Below, in pieces: positions 51,870 through 60,612 of a stretch of DNA of 64,000 nt (position 1 is the first letter of the stretch; every line of letters begins with the position of its first letter). Where the stretch lies: the NCBI GenBank assembly GCA_024401335.1, contig JAKSLH010000008.1, positions 36,103-100,102 of the forward strand, read 5' to 3'. Below the pieces are notes generated by a model. That model was not told the origin of the DNA, searched no databases, and worked only from the letters and a program-made list of their open reading frames with translations. The DNA comes from Bacteroidales bacterium. GTDB lineage: Bacteria > Bacteroidota > Bacteroidia > Bacteroidales > Marinilabiliaceae. A program made the position numbers and the translations under genes.

Positions 51870-52781
51870 TTAGTATCTTACAACTATATCGTTTTTGCTG
51901 ATGCTGTCCCAGTTGAACACTGAGACGGCATCAGTTCTTTTTATCTCTTCATCTCTGTCTATGACACCCGCCAGACACAGCACATGACCTATAAGTCCCT
52001 CTGGCGTGTACTTCTCTCTCAGATAGCCCATGTCTGTACCCTGGTCTCGTTTGGCCAGTCTGTGACCTGTCTCACCCGACATCAAAAGAGGCAGATGACT
52101 GAACTGTGGGGTTGGGTAGCCCAGCTTCTCATATAGGTATATCTGCTGATGCGTAGAGTCGAGCAAGTCTCTGCCTCTTACAATCTCACTCACACCCTGC
52201 ATCGCGTCATCTACCACAACGGCTATCTGATATGCAAAGTTACCGTCAGCTCTCTGTACAATAAAGTCGCCACAATCCCGGCTCAGGTTGCATCTCTGCT
52301 CACCATAGTGACCGTCTGTGAAGCACACCTCCTTGTCATCAACTATGATTCTTGTCGATGGCTCTCGCTCTCTTCTCTTCGTCTCCCTCTCCGCATCCGT
52401 GAGCGTTCTGCACCTACCGTTATACACCACCTTGCCGTCCGACTCGTGCGGTGCACGGGCTGCAGCTATAATATCCGCCCTCTTGCAGAAACATTCGTAT
52501 GTCAGTCCACAGGATTTGAGTCTGTCCAGCTCTCTCTGGTATATGCCGTCTCTGTCACTCTGATATATTATCTCGTCGTCGCTCACCAACCCGAGCCAAG
52601 TCAGGTCGTCAATCACCTGGTCCGCATACACTCTCTTGCACCTCTGTCTGTCAAGATCCTCTATACGTATTATCCACTCACCTCCCCTGCTTTTAGCAGA
52701 GAGATACGACAAGACTGCCGAATATATGTTGCCAAGATGCATGCGTCCGCTAGGCGAAGGCGCAAATCTTCCTCTAGTCAT
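51870..52781 (-). CDS. gluQ: Glutamyl-queuosine tRNA(Asp) synthetase
   Basis: 303 residues, the length expected for the truncated GluRS paralog that lacks the anticodon-binding domain. The HIGH-like site is RFAPSPSGRMHLGN and the KMSKS-like site is HRLAKRDQG. Cysteines ECFCKRAD and YNGRC form the probable zinc site. It attaches glutamate to queuosine in the anticodon of tRNA(Asp). It is divergent from the HAD phosphatase gene with closely placed -7 boxes. Confidence 0.93.
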   Translation of the reverse strand: MTRGRFAPSPSGRMHLGNIYSAVLSYLSAKSRGGEWIIRIEDLDRQRCKRVYADQVIDDLTWLGLVSDDEIIYQSDRDGIYQRELDRLKSCGLTYECFCKRADIIAAARAPHESDGKVVYNGRCRTLTDAERETKRREREPSTRIIVDDKEVCFTDGHYGEQRCNLSRDCGDFIVQRADGNFAYQIAVVVDDAMQGVSEIVRGRDLLDSTHQQIYLYEKLGYPTPQFSHLPLLMSGETGHRLAKRDQGTDMGYLREKYTPEGLIGHVLCLAGVIDRDEEIKRTDAVSVFNWDSISKNDIVVRY

Positions 52782-52797
52782 ACTGGTTGTTTTGGCG

Positions 52798-52826
52798 CAA
52801 AAATATTCAAAAAATCGCTATATTTG
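52798..52826. promoter_or_regulatory. Divergent -7 boxes for gluQ and the HAD gene
   Basis: TATTTTTG on the minus strand (52798-52805) faces gluQ and TATATTTG on the plus strand (52819-52826) faces the HAD gene, 13 bases apart. Initiation in one direction should interfere with the other. Neither has a good -33 box. Confidence 0.55.
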
Positions 52827-52867
52827 TATTGTCAATTGTAATCATACCCCATTACAAACGCTAAAAC

Positions 52868-53464
52868 ATGACCAACAACTCTATACTCAAGGCTCATCCC
52901 GACGCTCAGGGACTCATTTTCGACCTCGATGGAACTCTTATTGACAGCATGCCCATGCACTTCGCTGGATGGCAGACAGCATTCCGCATGTTCGACACCG
53001 AGATAGAACACGACTTCTTCTTCTCCTTCGCTGGCAAGGCAGCAGCCGAGATAGCGACGATCCTTATCGAACACTATCACTCACGCGCCACTGTCGAACA
53101 GATCGTCACCTTCAAGCAAGCCTATGTCTATGAACATCTGGCCGACGTTGATGTCATCGAGCCAGTCGTCAATGTAGTCAATGAATGTTATGGCAAGATA
53201 CCAATGGCCATCGGCACAGGCAGTGACCGTCGCCGCGCCGAGATCATGCTTCAGAATGCCGGCCTACTCGACAAGTTCGTCTGTGTCGTCGGCGCTGATG
53301 ACGTGAAGAATCACAAGCCAGCTCCAGACACCTTCCTACGATGCGCTGAACTCATGGGTGTCGATCCTACCAAATGCCAAGTCTTCGAAGACGCCGAGCC
53401 AGGCCTCACAGCAGCACGCACAGCGGGCATGATAGCGACCGACGTCAAGCCTTATTACATGTAA
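52868..53464 (+). CDS. HAD-family sugar-phosphate phosphatase
   Basis: 198 residues of the beta-phosphoglucomutase-like HAD subfamily: motif I IFDLDGTLIDS with the nucleophilic aspartate, an alpha-helical cap (about 30-90), motif II IGTGS, motif III lysine in VKNHKPAPD and motif IV VFEDAEPGL. The size and cap resemble fructose-1-phosphate/6-phosphogluconate phosphatases (YqaB-like). The substrate is not decidable from sequence. It is read in the same direction as mscS, 62 bases downstream. Confidence 0.88.
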   Translation: MTNNSILKAHPDAQGLIFDLDGTLIDSMPMHFAGWQTAFRMFDTEIEHDFFFSFAGKAAAEIATILIEHYHSRATVEQIVTFKQAYVYEHLADVDVIEPVVNVVNECYGKIPMAIGTGSDRRRAEIMLQNAGLLDKFVCVVGADDVKNHKPAPDTFLRCAELMGVDPTKCQVFEDAEPGLTAARTAGMIATDVKPYYM

Positions 53465-53526
53465 CTTTTCGGTTCATCCTACGTAGAAGATTTCTGTTGC
53501 ATAGCAAATAACACTCTAATATATTT

Positions 53527-54351
53527 ATGGAACAGAAACTTATGGATCTGCTCGTGTCGATGATTCCGACCGTGCTCGACTATGGCAAGATGCTTATAGT
53601 CGCTTCGCTGATGCTAGTCATCGGCTTCTGGTTGATAAAAAAAGTCGTTGTCGCAGTCAAGCGCATGCTTGAAGTCCGCAAGGTCGATTCAACCCTCACA
53701 CCTTTCATCGTTAATCTTCTTAATTGGGGCCTCAAGACTCTCCTCGTAGTCTCTACAATCTCTTACGTAGGCATCCCAATGACATCATTTGTCGCTATCC
53801 TCGGTGCTGCTGGCTTGGCTATCGGCATGGCTTTCTCTGGTACACTCCAGAACTTCGCTGGTGGCGTCATAATACTCGTCTTCAAGCCTTTCCGTGTAGG
53901 TGACTTTATCGAGGCTCAAGGCTATTCGGGCGTTGTCAAGGAGGTGCAGATTTTCAATACCATCCTTACCACAGGCGACAACCGCGTAGTCATCATTCCT
54001 AACGGTGGACTCTCTACTGGCTCGCTCATCAACTACTCAAAGATGCCAGAACGTAGAGTTGACTTCACCTTCGGCATCGGCTATGGCGATGATATCGACA
54101 AGGCTTATTCTGCAATCCGCTCTGTCATAGGTCGCAACGAGAAGATTCTGAGCGATGCAGGTCACGAACCATTCATGGCAGTCAGCTCACTCGGCGACAA
54201 TAGCGTAGATATCGTCGTTCGTGTTTGGGTACGCTCTGATAACTATTGGTCGGTATTCTTCTATATGAACGAATTTGTCAAGAAGGAATTTGATGCTCAA
54301 AACATCTCTATTCCTTTCCCACAGCGCGATATACATATCATTAAGGACTAA
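53527..54351 (+). CDS. mscS: Small-conductance mechanosensitive channel
   Basis: 274 residues with three membrane helices. The third, pore-lining helix reads ILGAAGLAIGMAFSGTLQNFAGGVIILVFKPFRVGDFIEA and carries the alanine/glycine packing typical of MscS, and the beta domain and C-terminal alpha/beta domain follow. It opens under membrane tension to release solutes during osmotic downshock. It is followed 26 bases later by an outer-membrane protein gene, perhaps on the same transcript. Confidence 0.95.
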   Translation: MEQKLMDLLVSMIPTVLDYGKMLIVASLMLVIGFWLIKKVVVAVKRMLEVRKVDSTLTPFIVNLLNWGLKTLLVVSTISYVGIPMTSFVAILGAAGLAIGMAFSGTLQNFAGGVIILVFKPFRVGDFIEAQGYSGVVKEVQIFNTILTTGDNRVVIIPNGGLSTGSLINYSKMPERRVDFTFGIGYGDDIDKAYSAIRSVIGRNEKILSDAGHEPFMAVSSLGDNSVDIVVRVWVRSDNYWSVFFYMNEFVKKEFDAQNISIPFPQRDIHIIKD

Positions 54352-54377
54352 TCAACAATTGCAAATTAATTATTAAG

Positions 54378-55304
54378 ATGAAAAAGTTTATTACTTATCT
54401 CTTCTGCGCAGCTTTGGCTGTTCCAGCATTCGCACAGGAAGAGGCTCCTGCCGAAAAACCAGCTCCTGCATGGAAGACTGGTGGCAACGGATCGTTTACC
54501 TTCAACCAGATCTCATTCAAGAACTGGGCTGCCGGTGGCAAGAACTCGGTAACAGGAACTTTCCTTTTGAAGACTTTCGCTAACTATAAGAGCGAAAAAG
54601 TCACTTGGGACAACACTCTCGATATGGGTTATGGTCTTACTAAGTATAAGAACGAGGACGTTCAGAAATCTGAAGATAAACTCCAGTTCACTTCTAACTA
54701 TGGTTACGATGCCTACAAGCAGAAGTGGTACTACTCTGGTCTCTTCGACTTCAAGACTCAGTTCGCTAATGGTTACAAGTACGACGGTAGCCAGATCGTC
54801 GATACCGTATCTAAGTTCATGGCACCTGCCTACATCAACATCGCGGTCGGTATGCTCTATAAGCCATCCGATGTGTTCTCCCTCTTCATCTCTCCTCTCA
54901 CAGGCCGTACTACTATTGTTTGTGACAAGGACTTCGCAACCGACTATGGTATAGATGAGGGCAAGAAGGTGCGTCTCGAGTATGGTGCTACAGTTAAGGT
55001 TAAGGTTGACAAGAAGAACATCGTCAAGAATGTTGACTACTTCCTTACTGCTACAGCCTTCTCTAACCTTGTTGAATCTCCAGAGAAGATCGATATCGAT
55101 GCAGAGACAGGTTTCAACCTCCACGTCAACGATTGGCTCACAGCTATCGTTAAGTTCAACATCCTCTTCGATGATGATATCAAGTACAAGGAGACATACA
55201 CTTACTTTGATGTAGATGGCGTAGAGTGCACAGGTGTTCGCAACCGCGGTGCTCGTGTTCAGTTCAAGGAACTCTTCGGCTTCGGTCTTGCATTCCACTG
55301 GTAA
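54378..55304 (+). CDS. DUF3078 outer-membrane beta-barrel protein
   Basis: 308 residues with a cleavable signal peptide (to AFAQ) and a Glu/Pro/Ala-rich linker. A barrel-like body follows, with WKTGGNGSFTFNQISFKNWAAGGKNSVTG, the recurrent start of DUF3078 proteins, alternating amphipathic strands, and a terminal aromatic residue pattern (FGLAFHW). Function is unknown. The strong terminator at 55327-55361 ends this transcription unit. Confidence 0.88.
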   Translation: MKKFITYLFCAALAVPAFAQEEAPAEKPAPAWKTGGNGSFTFNQISFKNWAAGGKNSVTGTFLLKTFANYKSEKVTWDNTLDMGYGLTKYKNEDVQKSEDKLQFTSNYGYDAYKQKWYYSGLFDFKTQFANGYKYDGSQIVDTVSKFMAPAYINIAVGMLYKPSDVFSLFISPLTGRTTIVCDKDFATDYGIDEGKKVRLEYGATVKVKVDKKNIVKNVDYFLTATAFSNLVESPEKIDIDAETGFNLHVNDWLTAIVKFNILFDDDIKYKETYTYFDVDGVECTGVRNRGARVQFKELFGFGLAFHW

Positions 55305-55326
55305 AAAAAACATCCTTATACAATAC

Positions 55327-55361
55327 AACGCCATGCATCAGCCAGTGCATGGCGTTTTTTT
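55327..55361 (+). terminator. Terminator after the DUF3078 gene
   Basis: A perfect 11-bp stem (AACGCCATGCA at 55327-55337, TGCATGGCGTT at 55346-55356) is followed by a run of T to 55361. Confidence 0.95.
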
Positions 55362-55390
55362 GTCCACCTATTAGAGGCTGAGGTGGACAA
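55360..55390. repeat. Short inverted repeat beside the terminator
   Basis: TTGTCCACCT (55360-55369) and AGGTGGACAA (55381-55390) form a perfect 10-bp stem with an 11-base loop, immediately after the T-run. No gene is near; it may be an operator upstream of the third SusC/D operon or part of the terminator region. Confidence 0.7.
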
Positions 55391-55479
55391 ATGATTTCAT
55401 GGTGAAAATTGTGCACTCCCACACATCTAGCCATACTTTTCACACCGTTTCGCTGAAAGCACGGCCTTTAACACATGAA

Positions 55480-55544
55480 AACACTTTTATCCAACTTGTA
55501 AACATTTTTATCCACCCCTATGCACAAAACTATCTCTATGTTTG
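55480..55544 (+). promoter_or_regulatory. Promoter of the third SusC/D operon with paired activator-like repeats
   Basis: TATGTTTG (55537-55544) is a full -7 box, 49 bases before the ATG at 55594. No TTTG -33 box is present. Instead the 14-base sequence AACAYTTTTATCCA occurs twice, at 55480-55493 and 55501-55514, exactly 21 bp apart (two helical turns). The second copy ends 22 bases before the -7 box. This is the expected layout for an activator that replaces a weak -33 box. Confidence 0.72.
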
Positions 55545-55593
55545 CATCGTTAAAATAGCATAAAATTACTAACGCTTAATTAATACTAATTCT

Positions 55594-57360
55594 ATGAAAT
55601 CAAGAAAACTGATGCTCGGTGCGATAAGCGCCATGGTTTTGGCTTCTGCGATGTTCGTAAGTTGCGAGGAGGATGACCTATATAAGGTTAATGCTCCTGC
55701 CGATTTACAAAATCGTATCGACGAAGCTGCAGCTAATGCAGCGACTAATGACAAAGCCCCAGAACTGACGAACATGCTAGAAGATGTTTATACAATTGGT
55801 AACACCGATTACTCTTCTGGATGGTGGTCGTCTTGGAGTAAATACTATGTTATTCCAGATGATACAACATGGAATGCTGTGTTTAATCTGCACATCAATC
55901 CTGATGATGCTACCAAGTATTATCAGAATTTCGCACTTGTTGTAACAAATGATGTGCCTCGTGGTGGTGATGGATATATAGAGTATGGTGCTATTCGCTA
56001 CGATGCAACAGGCGACTCAGCTGCATACAACTCTCTGTGGGGTACACATCTCTACTTTAAGTTTGCAGAGAGCACACTCTCATTCAATCCTGTAGATAAT
56101 GTAGATAAGGAAATACAGCAGCTTGGTGGTAAGGTTACTCTTAGCGTAACACGTACTAGCAATAGCTTCTCTATCACTATGGCTAACGCAAATGTTACTA
56201 AGACATACAAATGTCCATACGCTTTGGCTAATATAAACGCAGATCAGGCGAATAAGAACATTCGATGCTTCCTTGTTCCTGAAGGATCATATATTGATTT
56301 CATGCAGACAAATATCGAACCAGAAGGAGGCTGTACTTCGGCAAGCGACAAGATGCCTGTAAAGATGGTTGTTTCAGGAGTTCCTCAGTTTGTTGAGATA
56401 AGTTCAGAAATGAGCATCGATACTATAGTTAAGAATGTAGAGGCAGTAATTGAATTTGAAGAAGGAGTCACTAGTAAGGTAAAAGCAGAAGAATTGACAT
56501 TTATGGCAATTCCAGATCTCGAGAATGTGGGCAAGAAGATCCTAGTTGTTTCTTATGCTAAGTCATTCAAGGGAGAGGCCGTTTCGACACCAGTTATGAC
56601 ATCTGTTGAGTTTGATGTTGTTAATCCTGTTGTAAAGCTAGAAGCTAGTGTTGCTGGTAAGATGTACTATATCGGAGGTGCAAAGTTCGTTACTCTCACA
56701 CCAGGTCAGATTAGCGAGATAAAGGCCACTTACTCTGACGGTACTGTTGGCGTAATCCCTGTTTCTCTTTGCTCTTTGACAGATAATGTATTCTCAACAA
56801 AGAATGCTACAGGTGAAGCTACTCTTTCATATAACAACGCCAATAGTGTGGTATCAGTGAAATTGCCTGTAGAGATAGCAGCTAGCTCTCTTGCTCCTCA
56901 GGCAACACAGGTAGGTGCTACTGATTTCTCTACAGGATGGTGGCTTCCAGAAGGCACAACAACAGCCGATTGGGTTGTTGCTCCAGGTACAAGCCAGACA
57001 GTTAGTATGAAGGTCGGTTCTGATAACTTGGAATCTTGGCATAGCCCATGTACTATATTGCGCAAGGCTGATATGAATGAATACGCAGTAGTCCGTATGG
57101 ACAATTGGGGATGGGGTGGTAGCTATGACGCTGCTGTCAAGACTTCAAACTGGGACTGGGATACATTCAAGTCGAACATAGATGGCTCTGAGGTAGCAAT
57201 CACAGTTTCAAACAATGGTGATGGTACTGCAGATATCCGTTACTATGTAGTATATGCAAATGGTGAAGTTCACTTCCAGTATTATGACAACCTTGCTGTT
57301 GATGCAAATGATGTACAGTTCGGTATCGTAACAGAGGAATCATACCTCATATTCGACTAA
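55594..57360 (+). CDS. Surface glycan-binding lipoprotein with two GWW-type domains
   Basis: 588-residue lipoprotein (lipobox C24, then EEDDLY). Two similar beta domains, about 70-225 (starting TDYSSGWWSS, W77/W78) and about 443-588 (starting TDFSTGWWLP), flank a middle region (about 235-440) that looks like two immunoglobulin-like repeats. The exposed tryptophans and the VP(R)GGDGY/NWGWGG loops suggest carbohydrate binding. Unusually it comes first in the operon, ahead of SusC and SusD. No function beyond surface binding can be assigned. Confidence 0.8.
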   Translation: MKSRKLMLGAISAMVLASAMFVSCEEDDLYKVNAPADLQNRIDEAAANAATNDKAPELTNMLEDVYTIGNTDYSSGWWSSWSKYYVIPDDTTWNAVFNLHINPDDATKYYQNFALVVTNDVPRGGDGYIEYGAIRYDATGDSAAYNSLWGTHLYFKFAESTLSFNPVDNVDKEIQQLGGKVTLSVTRTSNSFSITMANANVTKTYKCPYALANINADQANKNIRCFLVPEGSYIDFMQTNIEPEGGCTSASDKMPVKMVVSGVPQFVEISSEMSIDTIVKNVEAVIEFEEGVTSKVKAEELTFMAIPDLENVGKKILVVSYAKSFKGEAVSTPVMTSVEFDVVNPVVKLEASVAGKMYYIGGAKFVTLTPGQISEIKATYSDGTVGVIPVSLCSLTDNVFSTKNATGEATLSYNNANSVVSVKLPVEIAASSLAPQATQVGATDFSTGWWLPEGTTTADWVVAPGTSQTVSMKVGSDNLESWHSPCTILRKADMNEYAVVRMDNWGWGGSYDAAVKTSNWDWDTFKSNIDGSEVAITVSNNGDGTADIRYYVVYANGEVHFQYYDNLAVDANDVQFGIVTEESYLIFD

Positions 57361-57393
57361 TTCATTAATTGAAGAATTAAACTTTTGAAAACT

Positions 57394-60300
57394 ATGAAAT
57401 ATTCATTTATAGCTTTATGTGGTCTCTTGGCTCTCGCTCCTGTAGCTAATGCTGAAGGTGTCGTGGCTCCTGAGATGTTGCAGGAAGCTCAGTCAGGTAA
57501 TATAAACGTATCTGGTAAGGTCGTTGACGACAATGGAGACGCCCTTCCTGGTGCTGCAGTATATGTTAAGGGTACTACTAATGGTACCGTAACAGATTTC
57601 GATGGTAACTTCAGCCTTTCAGCTCCTGCTGATGCTATTCTTGCTTTCTCTTTCGTCGGTTATAACAACAATGAGATTGAAATCGCAGGACGTCAGAATG
57701 TAGGTACAATCATGCTTCAATCTGATACTAAGGAACTCGACCAGATCGTTGTCGTTGGTTACGGTACTCAGAAGAAAGTTGACCTCACTGGTTCTGTCGC
57801 TATCGTCGATGCAGATGAGATGAAGAAAGTTTCTAACTCAAATATCTCTACCATGCTTCAGGGTAAGGTAGCCGGTGTAAACATCACTTCCGATGGTCAG
57901 CCAGGTGCCGATCCTGCAGTCCGCATCCGTGGTGTCGGTTCATTCGGTGACACATCGCCTCTCTACGTCATCGACGGTGTACCTATGGGTACTACTATCC
58001 GCGACTTCTCTCCAAATGATATCGCAACTATCCAGATCCTTAAGGATGCATCTGCTGCCGCTATCTACGGTTCACGTGCTGCTAACGGTGTCGTTATCAT
58101 CACTACTAAGAGCGGTAAGAAAGAACAGCCTATGCGCATCGACTACTCTGGTTATGTAGGTATGGATAAGATCAAGGATGACGTCTTCGAGGTTATGAAC
58201 GCCGAAGAGTATATCCAGCATTTCCGTACAGCTTGTGCAAACTCTGCTACTGTTCTCCCTAACGGTTATGTTGAGGGCAGCAAGGAATATGAAGAGTATA
58301 TCAAGGGTGTTGACACCAACTGGTTCGATGAGGTATTCAAGACAGGTGTTCGTCAGAACCACAACATCAACATCTCTGGTGGTGGCACTGCTAGCACATA
58401 CAACGTTGGCCTCGACTACTTCCAGCAGAAGGGTACTATCGAAGGCGCTGGTCCTAACTACGAACGTTTCACTGCTCGTGTAAACAACACAATGGACGTC
58501 AAGTTCATTCAGTTCAAGACCGGTATCGTATATAGCCACAGTGCTCAGGACAACATGTCAACTTCAAACGCATCTGAATATGTTCAGGGTATCTATGGTG
58601 GCAACAATCCTGTCATCCTCGACGCTCTCACTATGGCTCCTACTATCAAGGCTTACGACGAATCTACTTGGTGCCTCGATGACAAGGTAGGTGCTGCAAA
58701 GAACTATCAGTACGACGCGTATGGCTACGGCACATACTATGACGATGTTCATGGTGATATCTCACAGGTCAACCCACTCCTTAAGAACAACCGTCTCGTT
58801 CGTAACACAACTGTCGATCGCGTTGTCTCAACAGCCACTGCTGATGTCGATCTTCTCGACATGGTTGGTCAGAAGAACGATAACCACAAGGTTACATACC
58901 GTATCAACCTCTCTTATAGCAAGACATTCTGCAAGGACTACACATTCCTCGGTGCTTATATCTTGAGCAACCGTTGCTACCTTGACAAGTCTAACGAACG
59001 TCTCATCGAAGGCTACCGTCAGCTTACTGATGGTCTTGTTGAGAACACTATCACTTACGACGGCAAGATTGGTCTCAACCATGTAAACCTTGTTGTTGGT
59101 CAGACATTCGAACATGAGAAATACCACAACCTCACCGGTACTGGTATCAAGTTCCCTGAGCCATATTACCTCCAGGTAAACAACGCTAACGACCGTGACG
59201 CTTCAAGCTCACAGAGCGAACATGTTCTCGCATCATACCTCGGTCGTCTTAACTACGACTTCGATGGCAAGTATCTTCTCTCTGCTACAGTACGTCGCGA
59301 TGGTTCTAGCCGTCTCTCATCTAACGACCGTTGGGGTACATTCCCATCAGTATCTGTAGGTTGGCGTCTCGACAAGGAAGGCTTCTTCGGCATCGACGAG
59401 TCAATCATGCATCTCTTCAAGGTTCGTGCATCATATGGTGTGCTCGGTAACGAGAATATCGGTGAATACCAGTACATGTCGGCTATGGCTCGTAACAACA
59501 TGACCTATAGCTTTGGCGGCAGTGCAGTTACTGGTTCAGCTGTATCTACATTCGTCAATGAGGCTATCAAGTGGGAAAAGAAGAAGTCATTCAACGTTGG
59601 TCTCGACTTGGGTATGCTCAACAACCAGTTGGAGTTCAGTGCTGAATACTACAAGAACACTTCTGAAGACCTTCTCTACAACATCTCTGTTCCAACAAAC
59701 GCTGGCGTATCAAACACAAGCGTAACAATGAACGCAGCTTCTATGGAGAACTCAGGTCTTGAATTCAATGTAGCATATCACAACTACAACAACCCTGTCA
59801 AGTACGATGTAAACTTCAACCTTTCTACTCTCAAGAACAAGGTTACTTCTCTTGGTATCGCAAGCGATGACTACCTCACTGGTTCTTACTACACTAAGGT
59901 AGGTGAAGAAGTTGGTCAGTTCTATGGCTACGTTTATGAGGGCATCTTCCAGTCTCAGGACGAAATCAATGCTCTTGCTAAGGATGGCGTACCATATCAA
60001 AATGGTGCTCAGCCTGGCGACTGCAAGTATGCCGACCTCAATGGTGATGGTCAGATAACAGACAAAGACCAGCAGGTTCTTGGTTCTGGTCTTCCAAAGA
60101 TCAACTTCGGTCTTAGCGCTCGCGTTGAGTATATGGGCTTCGACCTCTCAGTATCTACTTTCGGTGCTCTCAAGTACAAGGTTAGTGACGCTGTTTACAA
60201 CTCTCTCCACAGTTCTTATGGTGCAGGCAACAAGAGCAAGGACCTCCTCAATGCTTGGACTCCTGAAAACACAAATACAGATGTTCCTCGTGTAGCATTC

Positions 60301-60585
60301 GACGCTGGTACTGGTTGGAACGACCGCTTCAGCTCTCGTATGATCCAGGATGCAAACTACTGGAAGATAGCTAACGTAGAACTTGGATACAACTTCAAGG
60401 ATGAGTGGTTCAACGATATCATTTCTGGTGTTCGTATCTATGTTTCAGGTCAGAACCTCGCTACTCTCACCAAGTATAAGGGCTACAATGTTGACTTCGC
60501 TGGTGGCACTTTCACTCCTGGCTACAACTTCTGCTCTTACCCAACTCCTCGCACATTCATGGCAGGTCTTAAGTTCTCATTCTAA
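57394..60585 (+). CDS. SusC/RagA TonB-dependent transporter, third copy
   Basis: 1063 residues from the ATG at 57394; an in-frame TTG lies three codons earlier, but the ATG starts a normal signal peptide. Regulatory-like domain (about 38-112), VVVGYGTQKKVDLTG, plug with ILKDASAAAIYGSRAANGVVIITTK, and barrel ending LKFSF. Unlike the first two SusC proteins it does not share their N-terminal sequence, so it stands outside the inversion system. The upstream lipoprotein gene stops 33 bases before, and SusD follows after 27 bases. Confidence 0.95.
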   Translation: MKYSFIALCGLLALAPVANAEGVVAPEMLQEAQSGNINVSGKVVDDNGDALPGAAVYVKGTTNGTVTDFDGNFSLSAPADAILAFSFVGYNNNEIEIAGRQNVGTIMLQSDTKELDQIVVVGYGTQKKVDLTGSVAIVDADEMKKVSNSNISTMLQGKVAGVNITSDGQPGADPAVRIRGVGSFGDTSPLYVIDGVPMGTTIRDFSPNDIATIQILKDASAAAIYGSRAANGVVIITTKSGKKEQPMRIDYSGYVGMDKIKDDVFEVMNAEEYIQHFRTACANSATVLPNGYVEGSKEYEEYIKGVDTNWFDEVFKTGVRQNHNINISGGGTASTYNVGLDYFQQKGTIEGAGPNYERFTARVNNTMDVKFIQFKTGIVYSHSAQDNMSTSNASEYVQGIYGGNNPVILDALTMAPTIKAYDESTWCLDDKVGAAKNYQYDAYGYGTYYDDVHGDISQVNPLLKNNRLVRNTTVDRVVSTATADVDLLDMVGQKNDNHKVTYRINLSYSKTFCKDYTFLGAYILSNRCYLDKSNERLIEGYRQLTDGLVENTITYDGKIGLNHVNLVVGQTFEHEKYHNLTGTGIKFPEPYYLQVNNANDRDASSSQSEHVLASYLGRLNYDFDGKYLLSATVRRDGSSRLSSNDRWGTFPSVSVGWRLDKEGFFGIDESIMHLFKVRASYGVLGNENIGEYQYMSAMARNNMTYSFGGSAVTGSAVSTFVNEAIKWEKKKSFNVGLDLGMLNNQLEFSAEYYKNTSEDLLYNISVPTNAGVSNTSVTMNAASMENSGLEFNVAYHNYNNPVKYDVNFNLSTLKNKVTSLGIASDDYLTGSYYTKVGEEVGQFYGYVYEGIFQSQDEINALAKDGVPYQNGAQPGDCKYADLNGDGQITDKDQQVLGSGLPKINFGLSARVEYMGFDLSVSTFGALKYKVSDAVYNSLHSSYGAGNKSKDLLNAWTPENTNTDVPRVAFDAGTGWNDRFSSRMIQDANYWKIANVELGYNFKDEWFNDIISGVRIYVSGQNLATLTKYKGYNVDFAGGTFTPGYNFCSYPTPRTFMAGLKFSF

Positions 60586-60612
60586 CCGTGTAACTTATTA
60601 TTAGAATACAAT

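Noticed and set aside
51870-52781. Full glutamyl-tRNA synthetase
   Set aside because: At 303 residues it lacks the anticodon-binding domain, and the cysteine pattern fits GluQ.
54513-55334. Minus-strand 273-residue open frame opposite the DUF3078 gene
   Set aside because: The plus strand has signal peptide, DUF3078 pattern and a following terminator; the antisense frame runs through the terminator and has no domain.
55360-55390. Promoter inverton ahead of the third SusC/D operon
   Set aside because: The inverted repeat is only 10 bp with an 11-base loop, so no promoter can lie between the arms, and no recombinase is nearby.
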